A model generated the notes under the pieces. That model did no database searches, had not been told where the DNA came from, and was given only the letters and a program-made list of their open reading frames with translations. Below, one piece after another: positions 56,760-64,000 of a DNA stretch of 64,000 bases. A program made the translations under genes and the position numbers. This DNA comes from Gimesia chilikensis. GTDB taxonomy: Bacteria; Planctomycetota; Planctomycetia; Planctomycetales; Planctomycetaceae. The stretch is taken from assembly GCF_007744075.1 (NCBI RefSeq), contig NZ_CP036266.1:2465748-2529747 (forward strand), read 5' to 3'. Within the stretch, counting starts at the first letter, position 1. Every line of letters begins with the position of its first letter.

Positions 56760-58925
56760 TTACTTCTCGCTGAGCAGATGATTGGTAAGACTGCTCTGCT
56801 GGGAATAATTTACCTGGTGCGGCAGCATTTCCTGATTTCCCTTCATGTCTTCGGCTGAGGTGACGAGGCGCAGGTTGCCAGACTCGGGAACAGGCAGGAC
56901 GATTTCCCATTCCTGGAAGTTGGCTGCTGTGGGACGCACCGGTTGCTCATTCACCTTGACCTGTTTCACGTCATAATTATCTGAGGTGACGCCGCGAACC
57001 AGGACTTGCCCGGATTGCTGCGGTTCAATGTGAGTGATGACCGTGACGGGGGGCAAATCGTCAATGGGTTCCAGGTCGAAGTAGTCTTTCAGGGAGTACG
57101 CATAGTCGGAGTCGCCGGCGGCACGCGGGAAGAAGACGGTGGTGTTGACTTCGGAAAAATTCAAACGACGGTACTCATGTCGGTGCATGACACAACGCCA
57201 TAATCCATAAGCACAATCGTGCAATTCGAAATCTTCAATGCGAACACAGGGAGTCCCGCAGTGGAAGGCCCAGTGCGAATCCCAGACTTTGGTATTCCGC
57301 AACAGGAACGGATGCTGGTAGTCGGGGCCGATGCCTTCGACATCACTGTCTTCCTTGTTGAATCTTCCCCCGGCAAAACCGCCGAGGTTGATGGCAAACA
57401 GTCGCTGGCAGTGTGCTTCGTTTCCATCGAAGCGAACGAAGGGCAGAGTGCGGATATCGACTTCTTTCATGGAACCATCTTTTTGCAGGATGGGCAGGGT
57501 CGGGTTGAAGTCTTTCCGTTCGACTACTTCAAAACGAAAGCCGTCTTCATCACATTCGGCGGCGACATTTCTGGTGAAGGTGTTCAAGCTGTTAGCCCAC
57601 CAGAACCCGGATCCCAGGTTTAAATCGTAAGGCAGCACCTGCTTGGGAAGCGGTTTACCGCCCAGTGCCTGGACCGCCAGATTACGGTCAAAGATATTAT
57701 AAACTTCGGTTCCGTCTTCCAGGAAAAATCCATGGCCGACACTTTTGTAACCGACGCAATCCTTGACCACGAGGTACTGGGTTCCGTGGACCGTGATCCA
57801 GCGGTTATGACTGTCCCAGACCGAGAGCCCCGTCAGACTGCTGCCACGCATGGAATCGCCGACGAGGTGATAGTGGATAGGGTATTTTCCGAGCGTGTCT
57901 TTCTTCCCCAGATGACGAAACTCGGCATAGCTGATGCTGCCCTTGGAATCAGCGTGATACATCGTGTGTCCGCGAATCCCTTCCGGGTCGGCTGACTCGA
58001 CAATCACGTTACGGGAAAGATTGGCCACTTCGGCCCGGTATTCACCACTTCCCAGGTGATCAAACTCCAGCGGTTTATCGAAGCTGACGATCTGCAACTT
58101 CGAATCAAAGCCGCCCCAATGCCGCATTCTGGTGATGACTCTTTCTTCCGTCGTGGGATTATCCGCAACGCTGTTGTCGTCGCCAGATTTGCGGTGCCGG
58201 GTGCCAATGTAGCCAAACTGTCTGGTAGTGCCCGAAAGAATGATGCGGTCTCCGACTTTCCAGCCGGGAAGGGGATACGGCATCACGACCCGCGCTTCAC
58301 CGACTTTGGCAGTCTGATAAGGGAGCTTGACCCAGGTACGTTCCAGGGGAGCACCATGAATATCCATGCGTCCGCCGCAGCAAATGATGGCCGGGCAGGT
58401 CTCTTTGTTCATGCCCTCAATGTAGTGCAGGCGGATGAGGGCCGTATGTTTCGCGGGGATGGGGGAATCAGGCCGACCCACTTCAAGGGTGGGGGCAGGA
58501 CGCGCGAACGAAAATGCGTTCTTCGCGTTCTTTCCGTCCGACTCAACGACCATCTGACAATCAAAGCCTTCTTCACAGTAGTGATCGAGGTCTTCGATCC
58601 GAATCAGTCCGACTTCGAGTCGGGTATTGCGATCAGATGCGAATTTGAGTGTTCCCGAAATCTGGATGCCACGAATGACGTCTTTCGAATCCACATCATA
58701 GACGATCTTGTGGTCACGCTGAATTAAGACCTGGGCACCAGCGCCAGGAACTTTGCCTCCCTGCCAGGTTTCAGGGGAGGACCATGGTCCGCTTTGAGCG
58801 GAGTGAATGACTTTCATTTCTGCATGGTTATGCGTTTCATGTGCCAGCAGGGGCGAAGCTCCAGTGACCAGACAGGCAAGTCCAGCGAGGAAATGCACGA
58901 GCAGATTTGATGGGAAATGATGCAT
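56760..58925 (-). CDS. Secreted G8-domain/parallel beta-helix protein (CEMIP/TMEM2-like architecture)
   Basis: 721 residues. A signal peptide (about 1-28) is followed by a G8 domain (about 40-135; SGPWSSPETWQGGKVPGAGAQVLI..GIQISGTLKF) and then a right-handed beta-helix with histidine-rich motifs (GKYPIHYHLVGD, WITVHGTQYLVVKDCVGYKSVGHGFFLEDGTEVYN, NVAAECDEDGFRFE). The end is an Ig-like strand region (ITHIEPQQSGQVLVRGVTSDN). G8 plus beta-helix is the layout of animal CEMIP/TMEM2 proteins, linked to hyaluronan breakdown, so a polysaccharide-binding or -cleaving role is likely. Third gene after the DUF1559 and lipoprotein genes on this strand. Confidence 0.85.
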   Translation of the reverse strand: MHHFPSNLLVHFLAGLACLVTGASPLLAHETHNHAEMKVIHSAQSGPWSSPETWQGGKVPGAGAQVLIQRDHKIVYDVDSKDVIRGIQISGTLKFASDRNTRLEVGLIRIEDLDHYCEEGFDCQMVVESDGKNAKNAFSFARPAPTLEVGRPDSPIPAKHTALIRLHYIEGMNKETCPAIICCGGRMDIHGAPLERTWVKLPYQTAKVGEARVVMPYPLPGWKVGDRIILSGTTRQFGYIGTRHRKSGDDNSVADNPTTEERVITRMRHWGGFDSKLQIVSFDKPLEFDHLGSGEYRAEVANLSRNVIVESADPEGIRGHTMYHADSKGSISYAEFRHLGKKDTLGKYPIHYHLVGDSMRGSSLTGLSVWDSHNRWITVHGTQYLVVKDCVGYKSVGHGFFLEDGTEVYNIFDRNLAVQALGGKPLPKQVLPYDLNLGSGFWWANSLNTFTRNVAAECDEDGFRFEVVERKDFNPTLPILQKDGSMKEVDIRTLPFVRFDGNEAHCQRLFAINLGGFAGGRFNKEDSDVEGIGPDYQHPFLLRNTKVWDSHWAFHCGTPCVRIEDFELHDCAYGLWRCVMHRHEYRRLNFSEVNTTVFFPRAAGDSDYAYSLKDYFDLEPIDDLPPVTVITHIEPQQSGQVLVRGVTSDNYDVKQVKVNEQPVRPTAANFQEWEIVLPVPESGNLRLVTSAEDMKGNQEMLPHQVNYSQQSSLTNHLLSEK

Positions 58926-58988
58926 GGAATCTCTTCTTAAAACGATTTGCGAATTGTGGCTATGTTGGGCTGCTGTGAGCAGGTTGTG

Positions 58989-59483
58989 TTATTCATCCAG
59001 TTGGTCGGCGTCCTGCGTTTTACGCTTGCGGACCGGTCGCTTCGTCAATTGAACATTTTCGAGTTCGATCGGTGTCAACTGGTTATTTCCTTCTTCGACG
59101 GTAATGGTGATCTCTGAATCCTGGGGGATCGAATATTTTTTCCCCAGTTTGTTCCAGGGTTTATCGGAATTCGGATTATCGAACCAGAGGATCCCCACCT
59201 GATACTCTCCTGCAGGGGCGCCGTCGCCATGCTGATAGGTGGTGAGCTGAAAATGCCCTTTTTCATCCACCTTGGCCCGTGGTCTGGTGCCGCGTGAATC
59301 AAATTCCTCGCCATCGGCAGGATAAAACACCATCACGGCTCCTGTTGCCGGTTCTCCGTTGATGGTCAATATTCCCTCCACCGTCTGCAAATCAGGCCGC
59401 GGATCCTGATTTCCACAACCAGAGAACAGCAACAGGCTCAATAACGCGATGCTGCAGGGGACATTGAAAACAGACGATTTCAC
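58989..59483 (-). CDS. Small lipoprotein with carboxypeptidase-regulatory-like domain
   Basis: 164 residues. The lipobox is LFSGC (C23). The mature part starts VEGILTINGEPATGAVMVFYPADG, a transthyretin/CarboxypepD_reg-like sandwich, then KVDEKGHFQLTTYQHGDGAPAGEYQVGILW; the tail is basic (KRPVRKRKTQ). It is the counterpart of the lipoprotein at 19655-20182 and likewise follows a DUF1559 gene (109 bases downstream), and precedes the G8 gene by 63 bases. Confidence 0.87.
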   Translation of the reverse strand: MKSSVFNVPCSIALLSLLLFSGCGNQDPRPDLQTVEGILTINGEPATGAVMVFYPADGEEFDSRGTRPRAKVDEKGHFQLTTYQHGDGAPAGEYQVGILWFDNPNSDKPWNKLGKKYSIPQDSEITITVEEGNNQLTPIELENVQLTKRPVRKRKTQDADQLDE

Positions 59484-59592
59484 GGAATCACTCCAGCTAA
59501 CATGGTGACAAGTAATACGGTAAGAGAATAAGCAACAGTGGACCCCGCGGGCAGTTCCCCGGCTTCCTCAACTCAACCAGGTCAAGCGTTGT

Positions 59593-60561
59593 TTAAAACT
59601 CGCCTACAACTTCTCCGCCTCCGTAGGTGCAGAGGGCGATAAAGGTGAGATTGCTCATATTTTCGCTGAGGAAGCGGACCGACCCATCGGCGAGTGCCAC
59701 CTGCACGCCTCCAGTATGGAAGGAGAGGGGATTGGCCCACTTGTTGGTCGAGTTGATGAAGTTCGGCCCATAGCGTGTGACGCCATCGTCTTCAAAGCCA
59801 TACATCCAGCCGGCACAGGGGCCTGCCCAGTAATCAAACCAGCCTCCAAACTCGGGGTTGTTCGTGACGAAGGTTCCCGATGTGCGGTCCTTGTAAATCC
59901 ACTGTGATCGTCCCGCTGATTCATGCACGATGATTGTGTTCGATGTGCCATCGACGATATCGCGAAACCGTTTCCCAGATCCCCCGCCACCAAAGATCCC
60001 CAGATTGGAATCCGCGGCGGCACCAGGCACATACACCTGATGAGAGTTACTGTGAATTCCCCGCTGACCGGCGTAGTCCGAAGTAAATGCGCCTCGGTTG
60101 GCATCGATGGTCCAGCCGCTGGAGAGACGCATGCGTAATTCCGGCGTCATCTGTGTGCCACCTGGAGTAGACGGGCATTCAAAGAGTGTAAGTTTGGTTT
60201 CGATCGCATCCTGGTTTTCGGTATCCCAGAAGGAGTAATCGTGGTTGTAGATGTTTCCGAGAGATGCCTGATCGAAATAGCTCAATGTCTGTGGGATCCA
60301 GCTGTTGTAGTGAAAGGATCCATCAGCGCGCTGTCCGTAGTAAGTCTCTAACGGAAAGATCTGGTGGGTGCCTGCGTAGTTGTGCAACGCCAGCCCGATC
60401 TGTTTGAGGTTATTCTTACATTGCGTACGTCGGGCCGCTTCACGCGCCTGTTGAACGGCAGGGAGTAACAGTGCAATGAGGATTGCGATAATCGCGATTA
60501 CGACCAGCAACTCAATTAAAGTGAACCCGCGGCGCGCACGGTTGGATTGCGAACAGGACAT
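59593..60561 (-). CDS. DUF1559 domain protein with type IV pilin-like N-terminus
   Basis: 322 residues from the ATG at 60561, which has GGAG 6 bases upstream; the frame continues to 60726, but that part is not protein-like. The prepilin motif [21 protein letters not shown] is followed by [31 protein letters not shown]. Later it has [19 protein letters not shown] and [23 protein letters not shown]. First gene of the DUF1559-lipoprotein-G8 unit. Confidence 0.92.
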   Translation of the reverse strand: MSCSQSNRARRGFTLIELLVVIAIIAILIALLLPAVQQAREAARRTQCKNNLKQIGLALHNYAGTHQIFPLETYYGQRADGSFHYNSWIPQTLSYFDQASLGNIYNHDYSFWDTENQDAIETKLTLFECPSTPGGTQMTPELRMRLSSGWTIDANRGAFTSDYAGQRGIHSNSHQVYVPGAAADSNLGIFGGGGSGKRFRDIVDGTSNTIIVHESAGRSQWIYKDRTSGTFVTNNPEFGGWFDYWAGPCAGWMYGFEDDGVTRYGPNFINSTNKWANPLSFHTGGVQVALADGSVRFLSENMSNLTFIALCTYGGGEVVGEF

Positions 60562-61126
60562 GGGAATCTCCGGAGTAGATCTTAAATCGACAACACACAG
60601 GCAGACCGTTTCAGTCGCGGGGGTTGTCTGGAAGCAATTCCGGTGGGGCTGGCATCGCTGAGATGTTGGCAGGGAATCACAACAGGGATGATTTCTGTTT
60701 TGGTTGAGAGTGAGATTCAGTCTCACTACCCAGAGGATAGTCGGTCAGTATTTGAATGCAAGGGGGATCGTTAGAGATCCCTGAAAAAAAGGCATTCTGG
60801 ATCAATACGTCTTTTGATAGCCGGCTGTTTCTCAGCTTTTGTGACTGATTTTAGACCAGGAAAACCATCGAAGTGAACTGGCGTTTCTCGCTTCGCTCGA
60901 GTTCCCGACAGGGAACCCGGGTTATGGTCAGTTCTTGTGTGTAAGGTGCTGATATTAAGCCGCTTACGCGGTTTCCAGTCGTCGCACAATTCTCAGTTCA
61001 ATGCGTTCCTGTTTCAGACCGGCGTCTTTGAAGATGAAATCGGCAGTTTTCCGGAATTCGATTGCACTGCATGCAATCATTCATCGCCAAGTCTGGTGTG
61101 AGCCATTTCATTGAGAGGATACGACC
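60562..61126. other. Divergent intergenic region
   Basis: 565 bases between the DUF1559 operon and the third giant gene. It must hold both promoters. A small hairpin, GTTCCC-GACA-GGGAAC (about 60901-60916), is present; no convincing gene. Confidence 0.45.
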
Positions 61127-64000
61127 ATGAAAAATAACCAGAGGCGATTCGAAACTTTGAGCCGTTTGACACGACGGCTGCAGCAGAGCCTGTTTGCCAG
61201 ACCCCGACGACGGTCTGCTGCCCGGGTACAGCAGCAACGCTTGCAGCCGGCGAACTGCCAGATTGAACTGCTGGAAGAACGCACGTTGCTCACGGCTGCC
61301 TTTTCGGAATTGACCAACCCGAATCCCGATTATAATTCCGACTTCGGTGACTCCGTGGTCACGCTGAGTACGGGCAATATTGTTGTCACAGATCCGAATT
61401 ATGATGGCTGGAAAGGGGCCGTCTATCTGTTTGATGGTCAGACGGGGGACTTGATCAGCACGCTCACGGGATCTACGGCCTATGAACAGGTGGGTAGTGG
61501 TGGCGTGACTGCATTGCCCAACGGGAATTTCGTGGTCAGCAGTCCGAAGTGGAGCGGTGGAAACCTGGGCTGGGAAGTGGGGGCGGTCACGTTTGGGAAC
61601 GGTGTGACCGGTGTGAGTGGCGTTGTCTCGGCGGAGAACAGTCTGGTGGGAAGTTGGGTGAGTGATGGCAATGCAGGCGGACGAGTTCTGGTTTTGGAGA
61701 ACGGCAATTATGTAGTCACCAATCCCTTTTGGAACAACGGCGACCTGAACGACGTCGGTGCGGTCACGTTTGGTGATGCAACCACGGGTGTGACCGGAGT
61801 GATCTCCGCGGCCAACAGTCTGATTGGCGCCAGTGAGCATGATCGCATTGGATTTCACTACGGGAATGATACGGGGATCAAACTGCTGGCGAACGGCAAT
61901 TACCTCGTCGGCAGTCCGTTCTGGGACAATGGTTCCAGCGAAGATGCGGGCGCGTTGACCTGGGGGAATGGCACGACGGGAACAGTCGGTATCGTCTCAT
62001 CCGCAAACAGCCTGGTCGGTTCTTCCACAGATGATTTTGTGGGAGACTTCATCTACGGCGATGTGAATATCACGTTGCTCGCTAATGGAAACTATGTGCT
62101 CTGCAGCCCGACCTGGGATAACGGAACAGTGACTGATGCGGGGGCGGTGACATTCGGTGATGGAACCACGGGAGTGGCCGGTGAGATTTCCTCGGCCAAC
62201 AGCCTGGTGGGAACGACGGCCGGCGACAAGGTGGGCGCCTTGTATTACCTCACCTCCAGTGTGACAGAACTTGCGAATGGCAATTACGTTGTGTCCAGTC
62301 CCACCTGGGACAACGGTACGGTGGTCGATGCGGGGGCGGTGACGTTTGGCAGTGGCACGACTGGTGTTTCCGGCGTCATTTCCGCGACGAACAGTCTCGT
62401 TGGCATGACGAAAGATGATCATCTGGGGCGAAAGGGACTCAATAAGAACGGTGTGACGCCCCTGGCCAACGGGAACTATGTCGTCAGCAGTCCGAGCTGG
62501 AACAATGGCTCGATTGCGGATGCGGGAGCGGCGACGTTTGCTGATGGAACAACGGGCATCAGTGGTGTGATCACTGCCGACAACAGTCTTGTCGGGGCGA
62601 CGAAAGATGACCTGGTAGGATATGCCGGGGTCACGGCATTGACCAACGGGAACTATGTGGTGAGCAGCCCTGCCTGGAGTAACAGTTCTGATGTCGTCGT
62701 CGGTGCAGTCACGTTTGGAAATGGCACCACTGGAATTACCGGGGCAATCTCGTCCACTAACAGCCTGGTCGGCTCCCATAATGCGGATAACGTGGGCATG
62801 GGTGGTGTCACAGCGCTTCCTGATGGAAATTATGTCGCTATCAGCTACAACTGGTCATTCAAAAAGGGGGCCGTGACATTTGGAAACGGGACGACTGGCA
62901 TTACGGGCATTCTTTCAGCGGAGAACAGTCTGGTTGGCACCAGAGATTATTCTTATGTCGGCCTGGAGGGGGTGACCGTGCTCGCGAACGGGAATTATGT
63001 GGTCGTCAGTCCGCAATGGTCGAATGCCTCGTATTATAATCTGGGAGCGGTCTCCTGGGGGAGTGGAACCACTGGCGTTAAGGGAGTAATCTCACCTGCT
63101 AACAGTTTGGTGGGGATACAAGCGGGGGACCGTATTGGCTCTGATGGCGTCGTGGCTCTGACGAATGGAAACTATGTGGTCAGCAGTTCGGACTGGGATA
63201 ATGGTGCGATCATTGATGCGGGAGCCGTGACCTTCGGTAATGGGACCACCGGCAGCATTGGACTGGTCTCATCCACCAACAGCCTGGTCGGTTCCACGAC
63301 CGACGATCAGGTAGGTTACCAGTATTACTCGGTGCCCACCGTAACGGCGCTTGCCAATGGAAACTATGTGGTTGCGAGCACATACTGGGACAATGGTTCG
63401 ATTGTGGATGCCGGGGCAGTGACGTTCGGCGATGGCACGACGGGGATCAGCGGTGAGATCAACTCTGCCAACAGCCTGGTGGGAGCGCATGAGGATGACC
63501 AGGTGGGAAAATACCGGGCGGGGGTTTCCGGAGTGACGGCACTGCCCAACGGAAGCTACCTGGTTACCAGTCAAGACTGGGACAATGGCTCCATCGATGA
63601 AGGTGGGGGAGTGACCTTTGGTAACGGGACCACAGGGGTAACTGGTTTTCTGACGTCAAGCAACAGTGTGGCATCAGAATTGGGAGGCAGTTTTTTAATT
63701 AAACTCGTGCGGGATGATGTGAATCAGAGTTTCCTGGTGGCCTACGAAGAAGAGGACACGATTTGGGTCGGTTCGCAGGTTGATGGCTTTAGAGGGACGA
63801 CCTTTGATCTGATCGAAGATGTGGTCGTTTCAGAGCATGCCCCGGAACAGTCGATCGATCTTTCGGGACTGGAAACTGTCACCGAAGGGCCCGTGATCTG
63901 GTCGGCCACGTCTGATAATCCGGATGTGATTCCCGATTCCGGACTGACTGTGCTGGATGAGGCGGGCAGGCCGCGGTTGCGTCTGGTGCCACCTGCAGGC
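61127..64000 (+). CDS. Giant repeat surface protein, N-terminal part (3' partial)
   Basis: The frame starts at an ATG with GAGAGGA 7 bases upstream and is open for 958 codons to the window edge. A basic N-terminus without a classical signal leads to ELLEERTLLT (about 49-58), the export motif also seen in the gene at 2630. Then twelve tandem units of about 54-72 residues follow (61490-63680): LANGNYVVSSP.WDNG, (D)AGAVTFG(D/N)GTTG and (A/T)NSLVG...D.VG. They resemble the short DUF5650-type repeat and should form a beta-rich array. A different region (VVSEHAPEQSIDLSGLE...) begins near 895, matching the Ig-like part of the gene at 2630. Antisense frames here are artefacts. Confidence 0.88.
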   Translation, partial: MKNNQRRFETLSRLTRRLQQSLFARPRRRSAARVQQQRLQPANCQIELLEERTLLTAAFSELTNPNPDYNSDFGDSVVTLSTGNIVVTDPNYDGWKGAVYLFDGQTGDLISTLTGSTAYEQVGSGGVTALPNGNFVVSSPKWSGGNLGWEVGAVTFGNGVTGVSGVVSAENSLVGSWVSDGNAGGRVLVLENGNYVVTNPFWNNGDLNDVGAVTFGDATTGVTGVISAANSLIGASEHDRIGFHYGNDTGIKLLANGNYLVGSPFWDNGSSEDAGALTWGNGTTGTVGIVSSANSLVGSSTDDFVGDFIYGDVNITLLANGNYVLCSPTWDNGTVTDAGAVTFGDGTTGVAGEISSANSLVGTTAGDKVGALYYLTSSVTELANGNYVVSSPTWDNGTVVDAGAVTFGSGTTGVSGVISATNSLVGMTKDDHLGRKGLNKNGVTPLANGNYVVSSPSWNNGSIADAGAATFADGTTGISGVITADNSLVGATKDDLVGYAGVTALTNGNYVVSSPAWSNSSDVVVGAVTFGNGTTGITGAISSTNSLVGSHNADNVGMGGVTALPDGNYVAISYNWSFKKGAVTFGNGTTGITGILSAENSLVGTRDYSYVGLEGVTVLANGNYVVVSPQWSNASYYNLGAVSWGSGTTGVKGVISPANSLVGIQAGDRIGSDGVVALTNGNYVVSSSDWDNGAIIDAGAVTFGNGTTGSIGLVSSTNSLVGSTTDDQVGYQYYSVPTVTALANGNYVVASTYWDNGSIVDAGAVTFGDGTTGISGEINSANSLVGAHEDDQVGKYRAGVSGVTALPNGSYLVTSQDWDNGSIDEGGGVTFGNGTTGVTGFLTSSNSVASELGGSFLIKLVRDDVNQSFLVAYEEEDTIWVGSQVDGFRGTTFDLIEDVVVSEHAPEQSIDLSGLETVTEGPVIWSATSDNPDVIPDSGLTVLDEAGRPRLRLVPPAG

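Noticed and set aside
61997-62779. Long minus-strand frame opposite the third giant gene (also 60998-61858 and 63269-63574)
   Set aside because: The plus-strand frame is continuous for 958 codons with clear protein repeats; the antisense frames arise from repetitive codon use.

Overview
The window comes from a planctomycete, most likely a marine Gimesia-like member of the Planctomycetaceae. The evidence is a set of families largely confined to that phylum: DUF1559 pseudopilin-like proteins, a DUF1501 protein beside a PSCyt1/DUF1549/DUF1553 cytochrome, a DUF6268 outer-membrane protein, an ECF sigma factor beside a huge Ser/Thr kinase, and giant surface proteins carrying the ELLE(D/E)RTLLT export motif. 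No tRNA, rRNA, CRISPR array, phage or insertion sequence was seen.

Layout. Bases 1-10801 hold the end of one giant surface protein and all of a second; both finish with a metzincin-like zinc-binding domain. Bases 10887-17107 (minus strand) hold a cytochrome/DUF1501 pair and an outer-membrane barrel. Bases 17409-26169 hold a SOUL heme-binding protein, a DUF1559 plus lipoprotein pair, a protein with about 32 EF-hand loops, and a diverged pseudopilin overlapping a GYF-domain membrane protein. Bases 26426-32124 hold a zinc-ribbon protein of unknown function, a 1370-residue kinase/LamG/sulfatase-modifying-factor fusion and its sigma factor. Bases 32984-39649 look like a D-amino-acid (probably D-glutamate) use operon: XylR-type regulator, D-aminoacylase, DgcN-like and DgcA-like enzymes, and an amino-acid permease, with a perfect inverted repeat as likely operator.

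The most interesting part is 41117-46842. A PAS histidine kinase and an NtrC-type activator sit among four sequences with the exact -24/-12 architecture of sigma-54 promoters. These face a BON-like/hemerythrin-like/ribosome-hibernation-factor operon, a 49-residue membrane peptide leading into the kinase-regulator pair, an Rnk-like protein, and a 94-residue membrane protein. A 20-bp dyad, CTGTCAAC-N4-GTTGACAG and close variants, recurs in the same 4 kb and is a candidate enhancer site. I read this as a previously undescribed, self-contained sigma-54 stress or dormancy regulon.

Next to it (46984-49014) an NsrR-like Rrf2 regulator has a near-ideal sigma-70 promoter with an NsrR-type 11-1-11 operator at the start point, followed by two paralogous DUF3365 single-heme c-type proteins. 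This suggests nitric-oxide or redox sensing. Bases 49326-54650 encode a CheB-CheR-PAS-GAF-histidine kinase-receiver fusion, then come a BASS-type transporter, a poorly coding 850-bp stretch, and a DUF1559/lipoprotein/G8-domain operon (56760-60561). From 61127 to the window edge runs a third giant surface protein with twelve tandem repeats and no stop in the window.

All family names are from recognition of motifs in the translated sequence; no database search was run.
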